A DNA stretch of 64,000 bases, taken from NCBI GenBank assembly GCA_025769875.1, contig JAGFNK010000063.1, forward strand, positions 1 to 64,000. The letters are read 5' to 3'. Under the pieces are notes generated by a model that was not told where the DNA came from, searched no databases, and saw nothing but the letters and a program-made list of their open reading frames with translations. A program made the translations under genes and the position numbers. This stretch comes from Russula earlei. Its lineage: Eukaryota; Basidiomycota; Agaricomycetes; Russulales; Russulaceae. This document shows, piece after piece, positions 52,760 through 63,513 of this stretch. Within the stretch, counting starts at the first letter, position 1. Each line of letters opens with the position of its first letter.

Positions 52760-54432
52760 CCTCCCGGGGGCTTGAAATTTTGACCGTCCTCGGTCAAGCG
52801 TCCGAATGCGAGACTTTGAACCTTTTGTGTCTGATTTGTGGCGGCGGTCGCGGCTGCTTGTGTTGTGGCATCGGTAGTGGGGGAGGAGACGAAGGGTGGC
52901 GGCGCCGGAGGGTGAGGGTCGTGGGAGACGGAGGCGCTGGAGATGAGGGCGAGGGTGGTGGCAAGACGGCGGCTGCGTGGCGATGGGGTTGTCTTGTGGT
53001 GTGTGCGTCGTGTCAAGTGTGTCGTCTGGGTCATTGCGAGCAGTGATCCGCTGTGTCCTGGAATGCGGGTGCGGAATGGCGAAGTGAGGGGGGCTTGGCG
53101 TGGCGTGCGTGCGGCTAGAGTCGGGACAGAGTGGGCAGCGTTGTCGAGAAGCGAAGACATAGGCGGCGAGCGTGAGTTCGTAGACAGAGACGTAGGTGGC
53201 GAGGACTTGGGAAGGAAGATGCGTGGGGCAGCTTGCGCGGGGGTAACGTTTGTCGTCATTCGGCGGCGACGGTGGTGGGGTCGTCTCCACTGCAGGTGTC
53301 GGCAGCAGACGTGGGTGAGAGCGCGCGAACGGACGGGGAGGCGATGTGGGATGCGGCGCGTGGTATGCTGCTGGTGTCGGCGGCGGCTTTTCCTACGGCG
53401 GCGGCGTGGCGGCTGCTGCTGTTCCTGTTGGGGCGTGTCGTGGCTAGGTTCGTGGCCGAGGCCTTCTTGGTCTTCTGGGGTGGTGCTGGTGGCGAGGTGT
53501 TGCAACGGTGCTGCGATGCTGGTGTCGCGCGAAACTGAGACTGATGCGGCGGGCGCGGAGACGAAGGCTGAGGGTGAGACCAAGGAGGCGGCGGCGGACA
53601 GAGCTGGTGCGATGGCAGAGGCGGACGGAGCGGAGGCGACGACTGAGGGCGACGCAGGGGCGACGGCAGCTGTGGCTGACAAGGGCGTGGCGGCGGTGGC
53701 TAGTGAGACAGTGGTGGAGGCGGCGGCGTGTGGCGCTAAGACGTCGGTGGCTGAGGCTGAGGCTACAGGGGCGGCTGACGAGACTAAGGCTGCTGGCAAG
53801 GCTAAGAGCACGGCGGCGGCGGCTGACTGATCTAAAGCTGGGGCGACAGTGACGGCTGGCAAAACTGGGGGCGCGGTGGCGGCGGCTGAGACTGAGAGGG
53901 CTGAGGCGACTGAGGGCGTGGGTGCGGCAGAGCGCGAGACGAGAGCTGGGGCGGTGGGCGGAACTGGGAGTGCAGAGGCTGAGGGCGTGGCGGCGATGGA
54001 TGCTTGTGCTCCAGCGTCAGTGGCTGACGGACCGGAGGTGATGACGGAGGGCGCGGCGGCAGGGGGCGAGACGTTGATGGGCGAGGCTAGGATGGAGGCG
54101 GGCGGGGCGGAGATGGCAACTGAGGGCGTGGGGGTGGACGAGACTGGGGCGGAGACGGTGGCGTGTGGCACTAAGACATCAGTAGGTGAGGCTGAGGTGA
54201 CGGGGGCGGCAGGGCGCGAGACAGGGGCAGTGGGCGATACTGAGACGACTGGGGCGACAGCGACGGCGGCTGTAGAGGCTGCGGCTGGGAGCATTGGGGC
54301 GGGCGGCGCTAAGACGTCGGCGGGCGTGAGGGCGACGGGCTGGCAGTTCTCCTGTTCCAGGGGTTTCGAATGCGAAGTCGCGTCGGGGGTCTTGCCTGAG
54401 AGAGTGGGGACCGTGTTCCCACCTAATGTCAC
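52760..54432 (-). other. Low-complexity Ala/Pro/Val/Ser-rich internal region of element G
   Basis: A minus-strand frame stays open for about 560 codons before running into the LTR, but it is dominated by short Ala-Pro-Val-Ser repeats (DVLAPPAP, VSASPT). Long frames on the plus strand are mirror effects of GC-rich repeats. It may be the disordered linker of the Gag-like protein after a frame change at 54497. I do not treat it as a separate gene. Confidence 0.5.
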
Positions 54433-54496
54433 AGGGAGGCTGAGAGAAGATCTTGACTAGTGTGTCGAACGTCTCCCGGAATTCGACAAATTGCCC

Positions 54497-55765
54497 TCAC
54501 TGTTCGTTCATGCGCCAAGGACCGAGGCGTCGGGAGACCATTTTGTGGTCGTCCGGGTGAAGTCCGAGCCAGAATGCCCGGTCGCGTTCGTCATAGGAAA
54601 GGCAGCGTGCACTCACTAGGGGCTCGCATATCTCCTGGAAGCTCCGGCCGTAGTCCGATACGTCTCTTCGGTCACGCATCTGAAGCCTTGACGAGGTGGC
54701 AATGAGGTCCTCTAGCTCCTGTTGGAGGTACCGGAGCTGGGTCGGCGTGATAATGGAAGCGTCGCGCAGTGAAGGCGGATGGTGGGAGGAGGGGAGTGCA
54801 ACTGGTGTGGGAGCTGTGGGTGTAGCCGGGTAGCTGAAGACTTGAGCGTTGTTGGCGGCGAGCCAGGCGTCGACGGCGTCCTTCAGTCCACGTCCGTTGC
54901 TGCTGATGGGGATGGGTTGCCTGTTTGGAAGGTGGAGGCGACTGTTGATGATAACAATGCGGCCGGTGTAGCAGTACTCCTCGGCAATCGTGCACCATCG
55001 CACTCCATGGCCAGGTTGGGCACAGAAGGGGCAGCCGTTGGGCCTCGACGCTTGGCAGGAAATAGGTGGAGACGTCGGACATGGTGCGTTGGTGCTGCGG
55101 CGGGCAGTACTAGCTATCAAGGAAGCGTGTGGACGATGAAGCGGCGCGCGTGGACGTGATGGTGAAGGCGGCGGCAGCTGCAGGCGATAAAGACGAGACG
55201 GAGGCAGGTGTGGAGGAGTGAAACAACAGCGCGCGGGGCTGCGATGGCGGTGGACGATAATGCAAGGTGTGCGTGTGCGGATGCGGTTGGTACTTGGTGC
55301 GGTGCTGATGTGGGTGTGGGCGCTCGGACTTGGGCGTGCTGCTGAACTGAAACTTGGGCTGGCGGCTGAAATGGGACTCGGGCTGGCGCTGGCGCTGGTG
55401 CTGGTGCTGGTGCTGGTGCTGGTGCTGGTGCTGGTGCTGGTGCTGGTGCTGGTGCTGGTGCTTGGGTGTACTGCTGGACTGGTGCTTGGTACGGCGCGTG
55501 GTGATGGCGTGGGATGCACTGTAAGAGTTCGTAGATGGAGAGCGGGCGTGGGTGCGGAACGTGAGGAGCTAGGAGCGAGGGGCCTGAGGACGGGGCAGTA
55601 AACTTGAGTCTCGATGTGAGGGCACGGGTTTGCAATGGGCTGGAGGAAGTGGCTTGGACTCGCGCGCGGGAACTTGCTCGTGAGGGGCGAGGGTTGCAGG
55701 GGGCAACCTGGAGCCAAGGGTTTGAAAGGGATCTTGAGAACACTTGGATCTTCAGTCAGCCTCAC
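54497..55765 (-). CDS. gag: Gag-like protein of element G with unusual domain order
   Basis: 422 residues. Residues 1-230 are Pro/Ser-rich with an (ST)n tract from a hexanucleotide repeat. A CCHC knuckle CPFCAQPGHGVRWC follows, then the CIAEEYCYTGRI-like and LHLPNRQPIP segment and GLKDAVDAWLAANN. Finally comes a helical segment RDRRDVSDYGRSFQEICEPL ending FWLGLHPDDHKMVSRRL. In basidiomycete Gag proteins I know, the helical segment precedes the knuckle, so the order here looks permuted. No stop inside. The protein presumably lets the element use particles of an autonomous relative. Confidence 0.7.
   Translation of the reverse strand: MRLTEDPSVLKIPFKPLAPGCPLQPSPLTSKFPRASPSHFLQPIANPCPHIETQVYCPVLRPLAPSSSRSAPTPALHLRTLTVHPTPSPRAVPSTSPAVHPSTSTSTSTSTSTSTSTSTSTSTSASASPSPISAASPSFSSAARPSPSAHTHISTAPSTNRIRTRTPCIIVHRHRSPARCCFTPPHLPPSRLYRLQLPPPSPSRPRAPLHRPHASLIASTARRSTNAPCPTSPPISCQASRPNGCPFCAQPGHGVRWCTIAEEYCYTGRIVIINSRLHLPNRQPIPISSNGRGLKDAVDAWLAANNAQVFSYPATPTAPTPVALPSSHHPPSLRDASIITPTQLRYLQQELEDLIATSSRLQMRDRRDVSDYGRSFQEICEPLVSARCLSYDERDRAFWLGLHPDDHKMVSRRLGPWRMNEQ
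55382..55462. repeat. Hexanucleotide microsatellite (CTGGTG)n
   Basis: About 12 units of GGTGCT-type repeat within the element G Gag-like gene, giving alternating Ser-Thr on the minus strand in the main frame. Confidence 0.95.
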
Positions 55766-55778
55766 TGGGGCAGCCAGT

Positions 55779-56487
55779 TGTAGCGCGTCCGGTGACGTGC
55801 GAGTGAGATCGTAAGGCTGACCGGTCCAAGCAGAAAGAGTAGAGGAGGGGGGGAGAGGAGGAACAAGTGGTCGCGCGCAGTCGTTCTGGTTCAGGCAGAG
55901 GTGGACAGATGAGGGGGAAAAGATTCTGATTCCACTGGACTTCTCTTCCTTTTTACTACAAGGTAGCTAGGTGTTTTATATACAAGAAGGGGAGTAGTAA
56001 GAGGGGGCATGTAATGAAAGGAAATGAGATGATGAAAGGAAGTAGAGTCTTGAAAGGCAATCGAGACCGGGCGAGGCGGTCTAGGCGATCGTGAAAGGCT
56101 CGACGCGGAAACGCGTCGCGTGTGCCGGAGCGTGGGGTGCGTGCGCGTATGGCGATGGGTGGGCGATGCGGTCGTCCGGGTCTTGACGTCGGGTGTGAGG
56201 TGGTAGGCGTGCTCGTGAGGTCGGTGCGTGGTCGGTGGCAAGGGCTGCAATGCGGTCGGTGGCGGACAGCCTGGCACGCAATCATGTCTTGTGAGCGTTT
56301 GGCATACGCGTGGTTGGTAGAAAGGGCTTGAAGTTGGGCACAAGAGAGGTCGCGGGTGCGTGCGTGTGTGTGTGCAGCTGTTGGCAAGGGATGAAAGCGA
56401 GCTGAGGCAAGGGAGAGGATAGGCGTCACGTCGTGTCGCGTCGCGTTTCCGCACGTGATTTCGTGGCCAGCCATAATCCTCCTTACA
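55779..56487 (-). repeat. 5' LTR of element G
   Basis: 709 bp, nearly identical to 52051-52759. It adjoins the primer-site candidate on its inner side and the CCGT duplication on its outer side. Confidence 0.92.
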
Positions 56488-59400
56488 CCGTACAAATCAA
56501 TTACCCCAAAGTCTTTACAAAGAATATAAGATCCCCTTCCATAGCCTTGAAAGTAACACTCGTGGGGAAACTCAGCAGCAAGGAAATTGGTGCAAGTGCC
56601 CTCATAGACAGTGGGGCAGAAGGAATGATCATCCACAAACAATTTGTGAATCAACATAATCTCCACCTCCGCAACTTACAAAGACCCCTACCGGCACAGA
56701 ATGTAGACAGCACCACAAACACTAATGGTTTAATCAGATATAGCACCATCCAGCGACTACGAATCAAAGCGATGGGAGGTACACATGACGAACAAGCAGA
56801 ATTCCTTGTTACCAACATAGGAGATCACGATATTATCCTGGGTACTGATTGGCTACGACACCATAACCCAGACATCAACTGGACCAACGACACTATCACA
56901 TTACAAAACTGTCCAGCAACATGTGTAATGTCACAACCCTCCATAACAGTCCCATTGACCCACAGTACACGCGGAGGGTCGATAAAAGCCCTCATGATTC
57001 CAGAAGATGAAGAGCCATCATTCAAGCATGAAGCAGCATTAATATTTCGAGACACCCTGGACAAGGAAGAACCCCTTGTTGACCAACACATTTACAATGC
57101 CTTCCAACGTCACCCACTACGAATCCAGGCAAAGAGTACAACATCTACCAAACTGGCAAAGGACAATCAGCCAACACAACCCCTCGAGAAACTAATCCCA
57201 ACGGAATTTAAAATCTGGCAAAGTGTATTTGATGAACAAGCGTCCCAACGCCTCCCTGCTCATGCACCATGGGATCATGCCATTAACCTCAAGCCAGAAT
57301 CCTCACGAAGGGACTGTGGCATCTATAGACTCACTCCTAAGGAATTAGTAGCCTTGAAGGAGTATCTAGATGAACACCTCAGACGGGGGACTATCCACCC
57401 TTCCAAAGCACCAATGGCTAGCCCATTTTTCTTTGTAGAAAAGAAAGGAGGTGCCTTGCGACCAGTACAAGACTATTGAGCACTTAATGCCGCCACTATC
57501 AAAGATGCCTACCCCCTGCCATTAATCCCAGACCTCATTGACAAACTACAAGGGGGACAATACTTCACAAAGTTTGACGTACAATGGGGATACAACAACA
57601 TCCGCCTTTGACAGGGTGATGAACACCTCGCAGCCTTTAAGACACCTTTGGGCCTCTTTGAACCACTTATCATGACCTTCGGCCTTTGTAATGCACCAGC
57701 CACATTCCAACGATTCATGAACAATATCTTAGCACCACTGATCGCAACAGGACACGTTGTGGTATATCTGGACGATATACTGATCCTTGCAAACACCATT
57801 CATGACTTAGACCAATGGACACATAAAGTCCTTAAAATCCTACAAGACCATGACTTATACCTAAAGCCGGAAAAGTGCGCTTTCTGTCAAACATCCATCA
57901 GCTATCTAGGCATACACATTTCACAAGGACGCATATCAATGGACTCGGATAAACTCATAGGCATCACACAATGGCCAACTCCTAGTAATATCACCAAAGT
58001 TCAAGCCTTCTTAGGCTTTTGTAACTTCTACAGACGTTTCATACACCAATATTCCCATTTGGCCCGACCATTGTTTAACCTAACCAAAAAGGACCACCCA
58101 TTTCACTGGGGGCCTGAGGAGGAAAAAGCCTTCCGCATCCTTATTGAAGCATTCACAAAGGCACCTGTCTTAATGCTCCCTGACCATTCACGACCATTCC
58201 GCTTGATCTGCGATGCAAGCGACTTTGCAGTCAGCTCCATTTTAGAACAACCGGATGAACTAAACCGGTACCACCCAGTGGCGTACTTCTCCAAATCGTT
58301 AGATCCCGCTCAGAGAAACTATATGATCTACGACAAAGAGCTCCTGGCTATAGTTTCCTCGCTTTGGCATTTCTGACATTACTTAGAAGGTGCTAAACAC
58401 CCTGTGGAATTGTGGACAGACCACAACAACCTCACATACTTCATGACGAAACAGAAACTCACTCGACGACAAGCTCGGTGGGCTTTGCTGCTTAGCGCAT
58501 TCAATTTCCACATTATACACCACCCCGGAACCCAAAACAAAGCCAACAGTCTGTCCAGGCGGCCAGACTATAAAGAGGGGATGCATGAAAATGACACAAA
58601 GGTCCTGCTCGACCAACAATTTTTTAAAATTAGAGCAACCCGATCATCCACAACGGAACCCATAGGAGACTTCGAACTAAGAAAACAACTACGTTCCAGC
58701 AAAGACTATGACCCAGAAGTCAGAGAAGCCTTAGAAACCATCCTGAAGAATGGCCCCCATCGCCTTACAAAAGGCTTACAGGACTGGAACTTAGAAGAGG
58801 GACTGATTCTCTTCAAAGGAAAAGTCTATGTCCCAAGATCAGACGCACTAAGACGTACAGTCCTCAAAGTACACCACGATTCCTTAGCCACTGGCCACCT
58901 GGGTCAATGGAAGACCTACGAACTAATAAGCCGTAACTATTGGTGGCCAGGAATGTTAACATTTGTCAAGAACTATGTAGATGGTTGTGCTATATGTCAA
59001 AGCACAAAGAACCGCCCAACAACGACCGTACCCCTAATCCCTATCACCCCGGTGGGCAAGATCTGGGACAGCATCACCATGGACTTCATTGTTGATCTAC
59101 CCCTCTCTCAAGGGTATGACAGCCTACTAGTAGTGGTGGACCGCTTTAGCAAAGCTACCATCATCTCCCCATGTCACAAGACCATCAACGCAGAAGATAC
59201 TGCCTCTCTAATCATGAACAACGTGTGGAGACGAGTAGGGTTACCAACTCAAATCATCTCCGACCGAGGTCCTCAGTTCGCAGCAAAAGTTACCCAAGAA
59301 CTATGGAGAAAACTAAATGTTAAGTCCTCCCTTAGCACGGCATACCACCCCCAATCAGATGGGGAAACAGAAAGGGTCAACCAAGAACTAGAACAGTATT

Positions 59401-60167
59401 TGAGGATCTTCTGTAACCACCAACAAGATAACTGGGCCGAACTAGTCCCATTCATGGAGTTTGCTCATAATGCACGCACCCATAGTGCAACCCACAAAGC
59501 CCCCTTTGAAATATGGTATGGCTTCAATCCGACATTTGCCCCCCCTTTCAATTTCAATACCAAGTTCCCTTCTGTCCTGGAACGTCTGCAACAATTAGAT
59601 CTACTTAGAGAGGAGGTTTCAGCCTCCCTCCGGAATGCCACAGCACTAATGGGACAGCCCAGCTCCCACTTCCCCAAGTACCAGTTTAAGTCAGGAGACT
59701 TAGTCTGGCTAGAAGCCACCAATCTGAGGACAACACACCTAAAAGCCAAGATAGCCCCTCGATGATATGGACCTTTCAAGGTGGTCACCTCATACCCAGT
59801 CAACGTATGCCTAGAACTACCAAAGACATGGAGGATACACCCAGTCTTCCATAATTCCCTGATCAAACCGTATAAAGAGACCACTGCCCACGGCCCTAAC
59901 TTCAAACAACCCCCCCCTACTATAGTAGAAGGGGAGGAACAGTATGAAGTGGACAAAGTCTTAGCGTCCAGACATTCCCCCAATCGTAGAGGCATTCAAT
60001 ACCTAGTACAATGGAAAGGGTACCCCGCGGCAGAGAACACTTGGGAGCCCGCGTCAAACCTAATTAAAGCCAAAGAGGCTGTAAAGGCCTTTCACTGACA
60101 GTACCCAACAATGCCTAAGTCTAATAACATAGTTGCAGGAGCAACTAGGTCATAAAGAGGGGATGAA

Positions 60168-61128
60168 TGTCATGAACCATTCCCCGGAGAGGGCCCTTGA
60201 AGGACCCTTCCTTATAGGAGGAAACCCAGCCTCTATGGTGTCACCCTGTTCACACAAGCAAAAGGGGTGAGTAGAGGTGTCCACAATATCGCGTGCGCAT
60301 TGTTGCGCGAGCGATTCTCGGCACAATCGACATACAGCAAGCCCCACTTAAAGGCAACCCTTCTAGCAACTAAAGACAGTATTAGGGCCTTCCTAAGGAC
60401 CCTTTGGAAAGTCCCTAGAAACTCTACAATAGGTACTAACCTAGTATCAAAGGCCCTACAACGCGTTATTAGACCAACTCTAATAATTATAGAACGAACT
60501 ATAAGGCAACACTAAGGACCTTAATAGAACTATTAGGGTCGACTCTAAGGACCCTAATAGAACTATATAAGGGCCTTATAAGATAACACTATTCCCTAGC
60601 CAAACTACAAGTCCTCAAATGACCAGCCCTAAACTAACTAACAGGAAATGGATCAGGTGCTTGCACGTGCACCAAAGCAGTAAACACGTGGACGATGGAA
60701 GCTCTTACATATCAAGAGGAGCTTCTTACTCAGCAGCTTACTGAGCATGACTGAGCATGCTCAGTAAGTGTCCTCCGACTTCTTACTCATCACTCTATTA
60801 TGCTTGATAACAAGGTTATGACTTGTCCTCTATTTAGCAGTTCTCTTGTAGTATATAAGCACTCAATAAAGTAGCGGACAGTCCTCAGACTGTCCATTTG
60901 TTTATGGCACTCTCCATCCCTGGGATACTCCTTTAAGGACCATCCCCTTGTGACTACCCTGGCCTCTTCCCTGCATGATTGCTCGACTCTCACAGTAACA
61001 ATACCTCTCTGGTATCTGTTACTACTCTGGACTCTACTTCTTGCCCACGCAGTCTTGGACGTCTATCGACTCGTCTCCGAGCTTATCCCTCGCTCTTGAA
61101 CTGGATAGTTCAACAGTGAGTCTTGACA
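60168..61128 (+). repeat. 3' LTR of element E (LTR-B)
   Basis: 961 bp, preceded by AAAGAGGGGATGAA (purine tract, 60154-60167). TATATAAG is at 60852-60859, AATAAA at 60865-60870, and AGACTGTCCA at 60887-60896, 35 nt from the TATA box. It keeps the G-TGAGT donor before the terminal CTTGACA. Confidence 0.95.
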
Positions 61129-61304
61129 CTCTTCCCTTTTATACTTACTTCTTAGTTTCAACTGTGCAATGCTGCGCACCTACTGTGCAGCACAGTCATT
61201 TGGTTCTGACTCATTTGTGGCCTCATTTCTATGACTCCTACTTATGATGACTCCTACTATACTAGTAGCACAGTCAAAGCGCAGCTACTGCTGCACTTCT
61301 CCTG

Positions 61305-61350
61305 TATATATAAGCTCAGTACTTTGTGACCAAAGCCCTAAGCTTGGTCT
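61305..61350 (+). promoter_or_regulatory. Core promoter and self-primer region of element F (3' LTR)
   Basis: TATATATAAG at 61305-61314, then TAAGCTTGGTCT at 61339-61350, complementary over 12 nt to the F primer binding site at 13369-13380. An inverted repeat (GACCAAAGC ... GCTTGGTC) straddles the inferred start. Confidence 0.75.
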
Positions 61351-61369
61351 CTTGTAGAATCCAACCTAC

Positions 61370-61957
61370 TGTTACAGCGTCACGGCCGTTGGAGTGTTAG
61401 CTCAGGGTTCAGTGGGGCCAAGTCCCTGTGACTTGGTTCAAGGGTTCAATGGGGCCGGCTCAGAGAGACCGGATCAGAGGTTTAGCATCTCAAGGCTTAG
61501 TCAGATAATGACTCAGCCCACAGACAGAGTCAATCTTCTGGTTTCACAGAAGAGGAGGACAATGACAGAGAGGCAGAGGAGGAAGAGGAACACAAGGGTT
61601 CCTTGAGGTGTGCTCAGGTCAAGCAGGATGTAAGCCAGCACAAGCAAGTTGTGATTGAGAGAGTACACAGGGCAGGGGATGCAACAGGAAATGGGACAAA
61701 GCTAAGCTTGGGCCATTCCCCAGCTTCTACAGGCACTTAAATACTGTATGTAGCGAGGCTGTACAGTACTATATGCAGAACAATAGATAAAAGGTGAACC
61801 AATAGCAAAATGAGATCAATGACAAGTGAAACACAGGAGGTAAAGCAACAGCTGTCAATTAATATCAAGGGATGAAACGGTAACCAAAGGGACAAGGTTG
61901 ACAGAAGAGAACAATAAAAATGTTAGTGACAAACTGACAAGGGGGTGAATCATGACA
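61370..61957 (-). repeat. Solo LTR-D in the 3' LTR of F, TSD CCTAC
   Basis: 588 bp; plus-strand ends TGTTACAGCGTC and GAATCATGACA; CCTAC at 61365-61369 and 61958-61962. Confidence 0.95.
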
Positions 61958-62045
61958 CCTACTCTTGTCCAAACATATTTGCCTGCAACCCACACAACTC
62001 CCAAACCTCAAACCACATCCACTTCTCCATTTCATCAACTCTTCA

Positions 62046-63014
62046 TGTCATGAACCATTCTCTGGAGAGGGCCCTTGAAGGACCCTTCCTTACAGGAGGA
62101 AACCCAGCCTCTATGGTGTCACCCTGTTCACACAAGCAAAAGGGGTGAGTAGAGGTGTCCACAATATCATGCGCGCATTGTTGCGTGAGTGATTCTCAGC
62201 ACAATCGACATACAGCAAGCCCCACTTAATGGCAACCCTTCTAGCAATAAAGGACAGTATTAGGGCCCTCCTAGGGACCCTTTAGGATGACTCTAGGTGC
62301 TCTACAATAGGTACTAACCTAGTATCAAAGACCCTACAACGCATTATTAGACCAACTCTAATAACTATAGAATGAACTAGAAGGCAATACTAAGGACCTT
62401 AATAGAAGTACTAGGGTCGACTCTAAGGACCCTAATAGAACTATATAAGGGCCTTATAAGATAACGCTATCCCCTGACCAAACTACAAGTCCTCAAGTGA
62501 CTGGCCCTAAACTAACTAACAGAAAATGAATCAGGTGTTCGCATGTGCACTAGAACAGTAAACACATGGACAATGAAAGCTCTTACTCATCAGAAGAAGC
62601 CTTCTTACTCAGCAGATTACTGAGCATGACTGAGCATGCTCAGTAAGCGCACTCCAACATCTTACTCATCGCTCTATTGTGCTTGATAACAAGGTTTTGA
62701 CTTGTTCTCTATTTAGCAGTTCCCTTGTAGTATACTGTATAAGCGCTCAATAAAGTAGCAGGACAGTCCTCAGACTGTCCATTTGTTTACAGCACTCTCC
62801 ATTCCTGGGATACTCCTTTAAGGACCGTCCCCTTTGTGACTCCCCTGGCAACTTCCCTGCATACTTGCTCTACTCTACCAGTAACTGTACCTCTCTGGTA
62901 CTTGTTACTGCTTTGGACTCTACTCTTTGTCCACGCCATCTTGGACATCTATCAACTCGTCTTTGAGCTAATCCCTCGCTCTTGAACTGGATAGTTCAAC
63001 AGTGAGTCTTGACA
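62046..63014 (+). repeat. Solo LTR-B in the 3' LTR of F, TSD CTTCA
   Basis: 969 bp; TGTCATGAACC to GAGTCTTGACA; CTTCA at 62041-62045 and 63015-63019. Slightly longer TATA region (TATACTGTATAAG) than other copies. Confidence 0.96.
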
Positions 63015-63396
63015 CTTCACACACACACACCATCTACCATCTACTCTTCACCTTTCCCTTCCTTTCCTAAGAGTCTCTCTTCACTCTACTGAGAAGAGCT
63101 CTCCTCCTTCAAGACATACCTTCCTCTCTCTGTGTGTTCAAGGTCTACAACGGACTTGAACGCATATAGCTAGTGGAACCAGCCCTAGTCTATCCCATTA
63201 CAAACTTACCCTAGCTTCTCAATGGACTGAGTCATACTAGGAAGGGTCTATTAGCCATAACCTGTTTAGCATAAAACACTTTGACCACTGCAGGGATCCT
63301 TACTCTTTACAATGGGAACCAGCCCATTTGTCAGAACACACTTTACTATCAACTCAACTTCAGGCTTGAGAACTGACATGGCTCATTACTGTGACA

Positions 63397-63513
63397 CTTG
63401 TAGAAGGGAGTAGTCAGTTGGAAACAGAGGCAGGTAGAGGGTACAAAGTGAAAGGGACTTCTTGAGTCAAAACAGGATGATGCATGGTCAGGACTTGGCC
63501 TTGGCTCACAGCA
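63397..63513 (-). repeat. Diverged LTR-A-related terminal fragment
   Basis: CTTCTTGAGTCAAAACAGGA and GGACTTGGCCTTGGCTCACA resemble the minus-strand terminal 80 bp of LTR-A (CTCTTGAGTGAAATAGGACC, GACCTGGCCTTGGTTCGTAA). It is more diverged than every other copy, so it represents an older relative. Confidence 0.6.

Larger units (their letters stand above)
52051..56487 (-). mobile_element. Element G: GC-rich non-autonomous LTR retrotransposon, 4-bp TSD CCGT
   Basis: Two 709-bp LTRs (52051-52759 and 55779-56487) differ by very few bases. CCGT at 52047-52050 and 56488-56491. Base composition is much richer in G+C than the surroundings. On the minus strand a primer-site candidate TGGCTGCCCCAG lies 2 nt after the 5' LTR (near 55776), and a purine-rich GGGAGG precedes the 3' LTR. 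TATATAAAA on the minus strand marks the LTR promoter. Internal 3.0 kb encode a Gag-like protein and low-complexity frames but no protease, RT or integrase. Confidence 0.9.
51996..60098 (+). pseudogene. pol: Pol of element E with chromodomain
   Basis: Parts 51996-52050 and 56492-60098. Protease ALIDSGAEGMII near 56600 with intact Asp; TDWLRHHNPDINW; RT FFFVEKKGG near 57430, LDDILI of the YLDD box near 57770; RNase H CDASDFAVSSILEQ near 58210 and TDHNNLTYF near 58420; integrase HHDSLATGHLGQ, CAIC, MDFIVDLP, ISDRGPQF, DGETERVNQ; GPFKVV; chromodomain at about 59935-60090 (YLVQWKGYPAAENTWEP). Stops are TGA at 57477, 57609, 58374 and 59763, where D or motif context expects Arg. Otherwise intact. 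Confidence 0.95.
46462..61128 (+). mobile_element. Element E: nearly complete gypsy retrotransposon with 5' accessory ORFs, LTR-B type
   Basis: LTRs 46462-47424 and 60168-61128 are almost identical; TSD CTCTT at 46457-46461 and 61129-61133. Native length is about 10.2 kb once element G is removed. Order: u1, u2, u2b, u3, u4, gag, pol, chromodomain, polypurine tract. Only about eight stop codons, nearly all TGA, break the genes, so it is the youngest autonomous-type copy here and the best reference for the architecture shared with D. Confidence 0.96.
13266..63396 (+). mobile_element. Element F: chromodomain Ty3/gypsy retrotransposon, host of most nested insertions
   Basis: After removing insertions, about 7.5 kb remain: a 5' LTR remnant, gag, pol with chromodomain, ORF3, polypurine tract and a 3' LTR. 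Insertions by position are LTR-B(-) 13685-38251 with all its contents, LTR-B 41184-42145, LTR-A 44301-45129, element E 46462-61128, LTR-D 61370-61957 and LTR-B 62046-63014. Each has a perfect 5-bp TSD. F is therefore the oldest dated element in this half of the window, and it carries many TGA/TAG stops. Confidence 0.93.
46360..63396 (+). repeat. 3' LTR of element F, split by three insertions
   Basis: Segments 46360-46461, 61134-61369, 61963-62045 and 63020-63396 total about 800 bp, from TGTTACAACAT to TACTGTGACA. A polypurine tract GATGGGGGGGTGA immediately precedes it. Insertions: element E, solo LTR-D and solo LTR-B, each with a perfect 5-bp TSD. Confidence 0.92.

Noticed and set aside
52228..54432. 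A 734-codon minus-strand ORF in element G as an independent gene
   Set aside because: It is made of short Ala/Pro/Val/Ser repeats, runs into the LTR, and equally long frames exist on the other strand; this is typical of GC-rich low-complexity DNA.
52943..54460. Plus-strand ORFs rich in Ala, Glu, Gly and Thr within element G
   Set aside because: Mirror frames of the repetitive minus-strand region with no domain.
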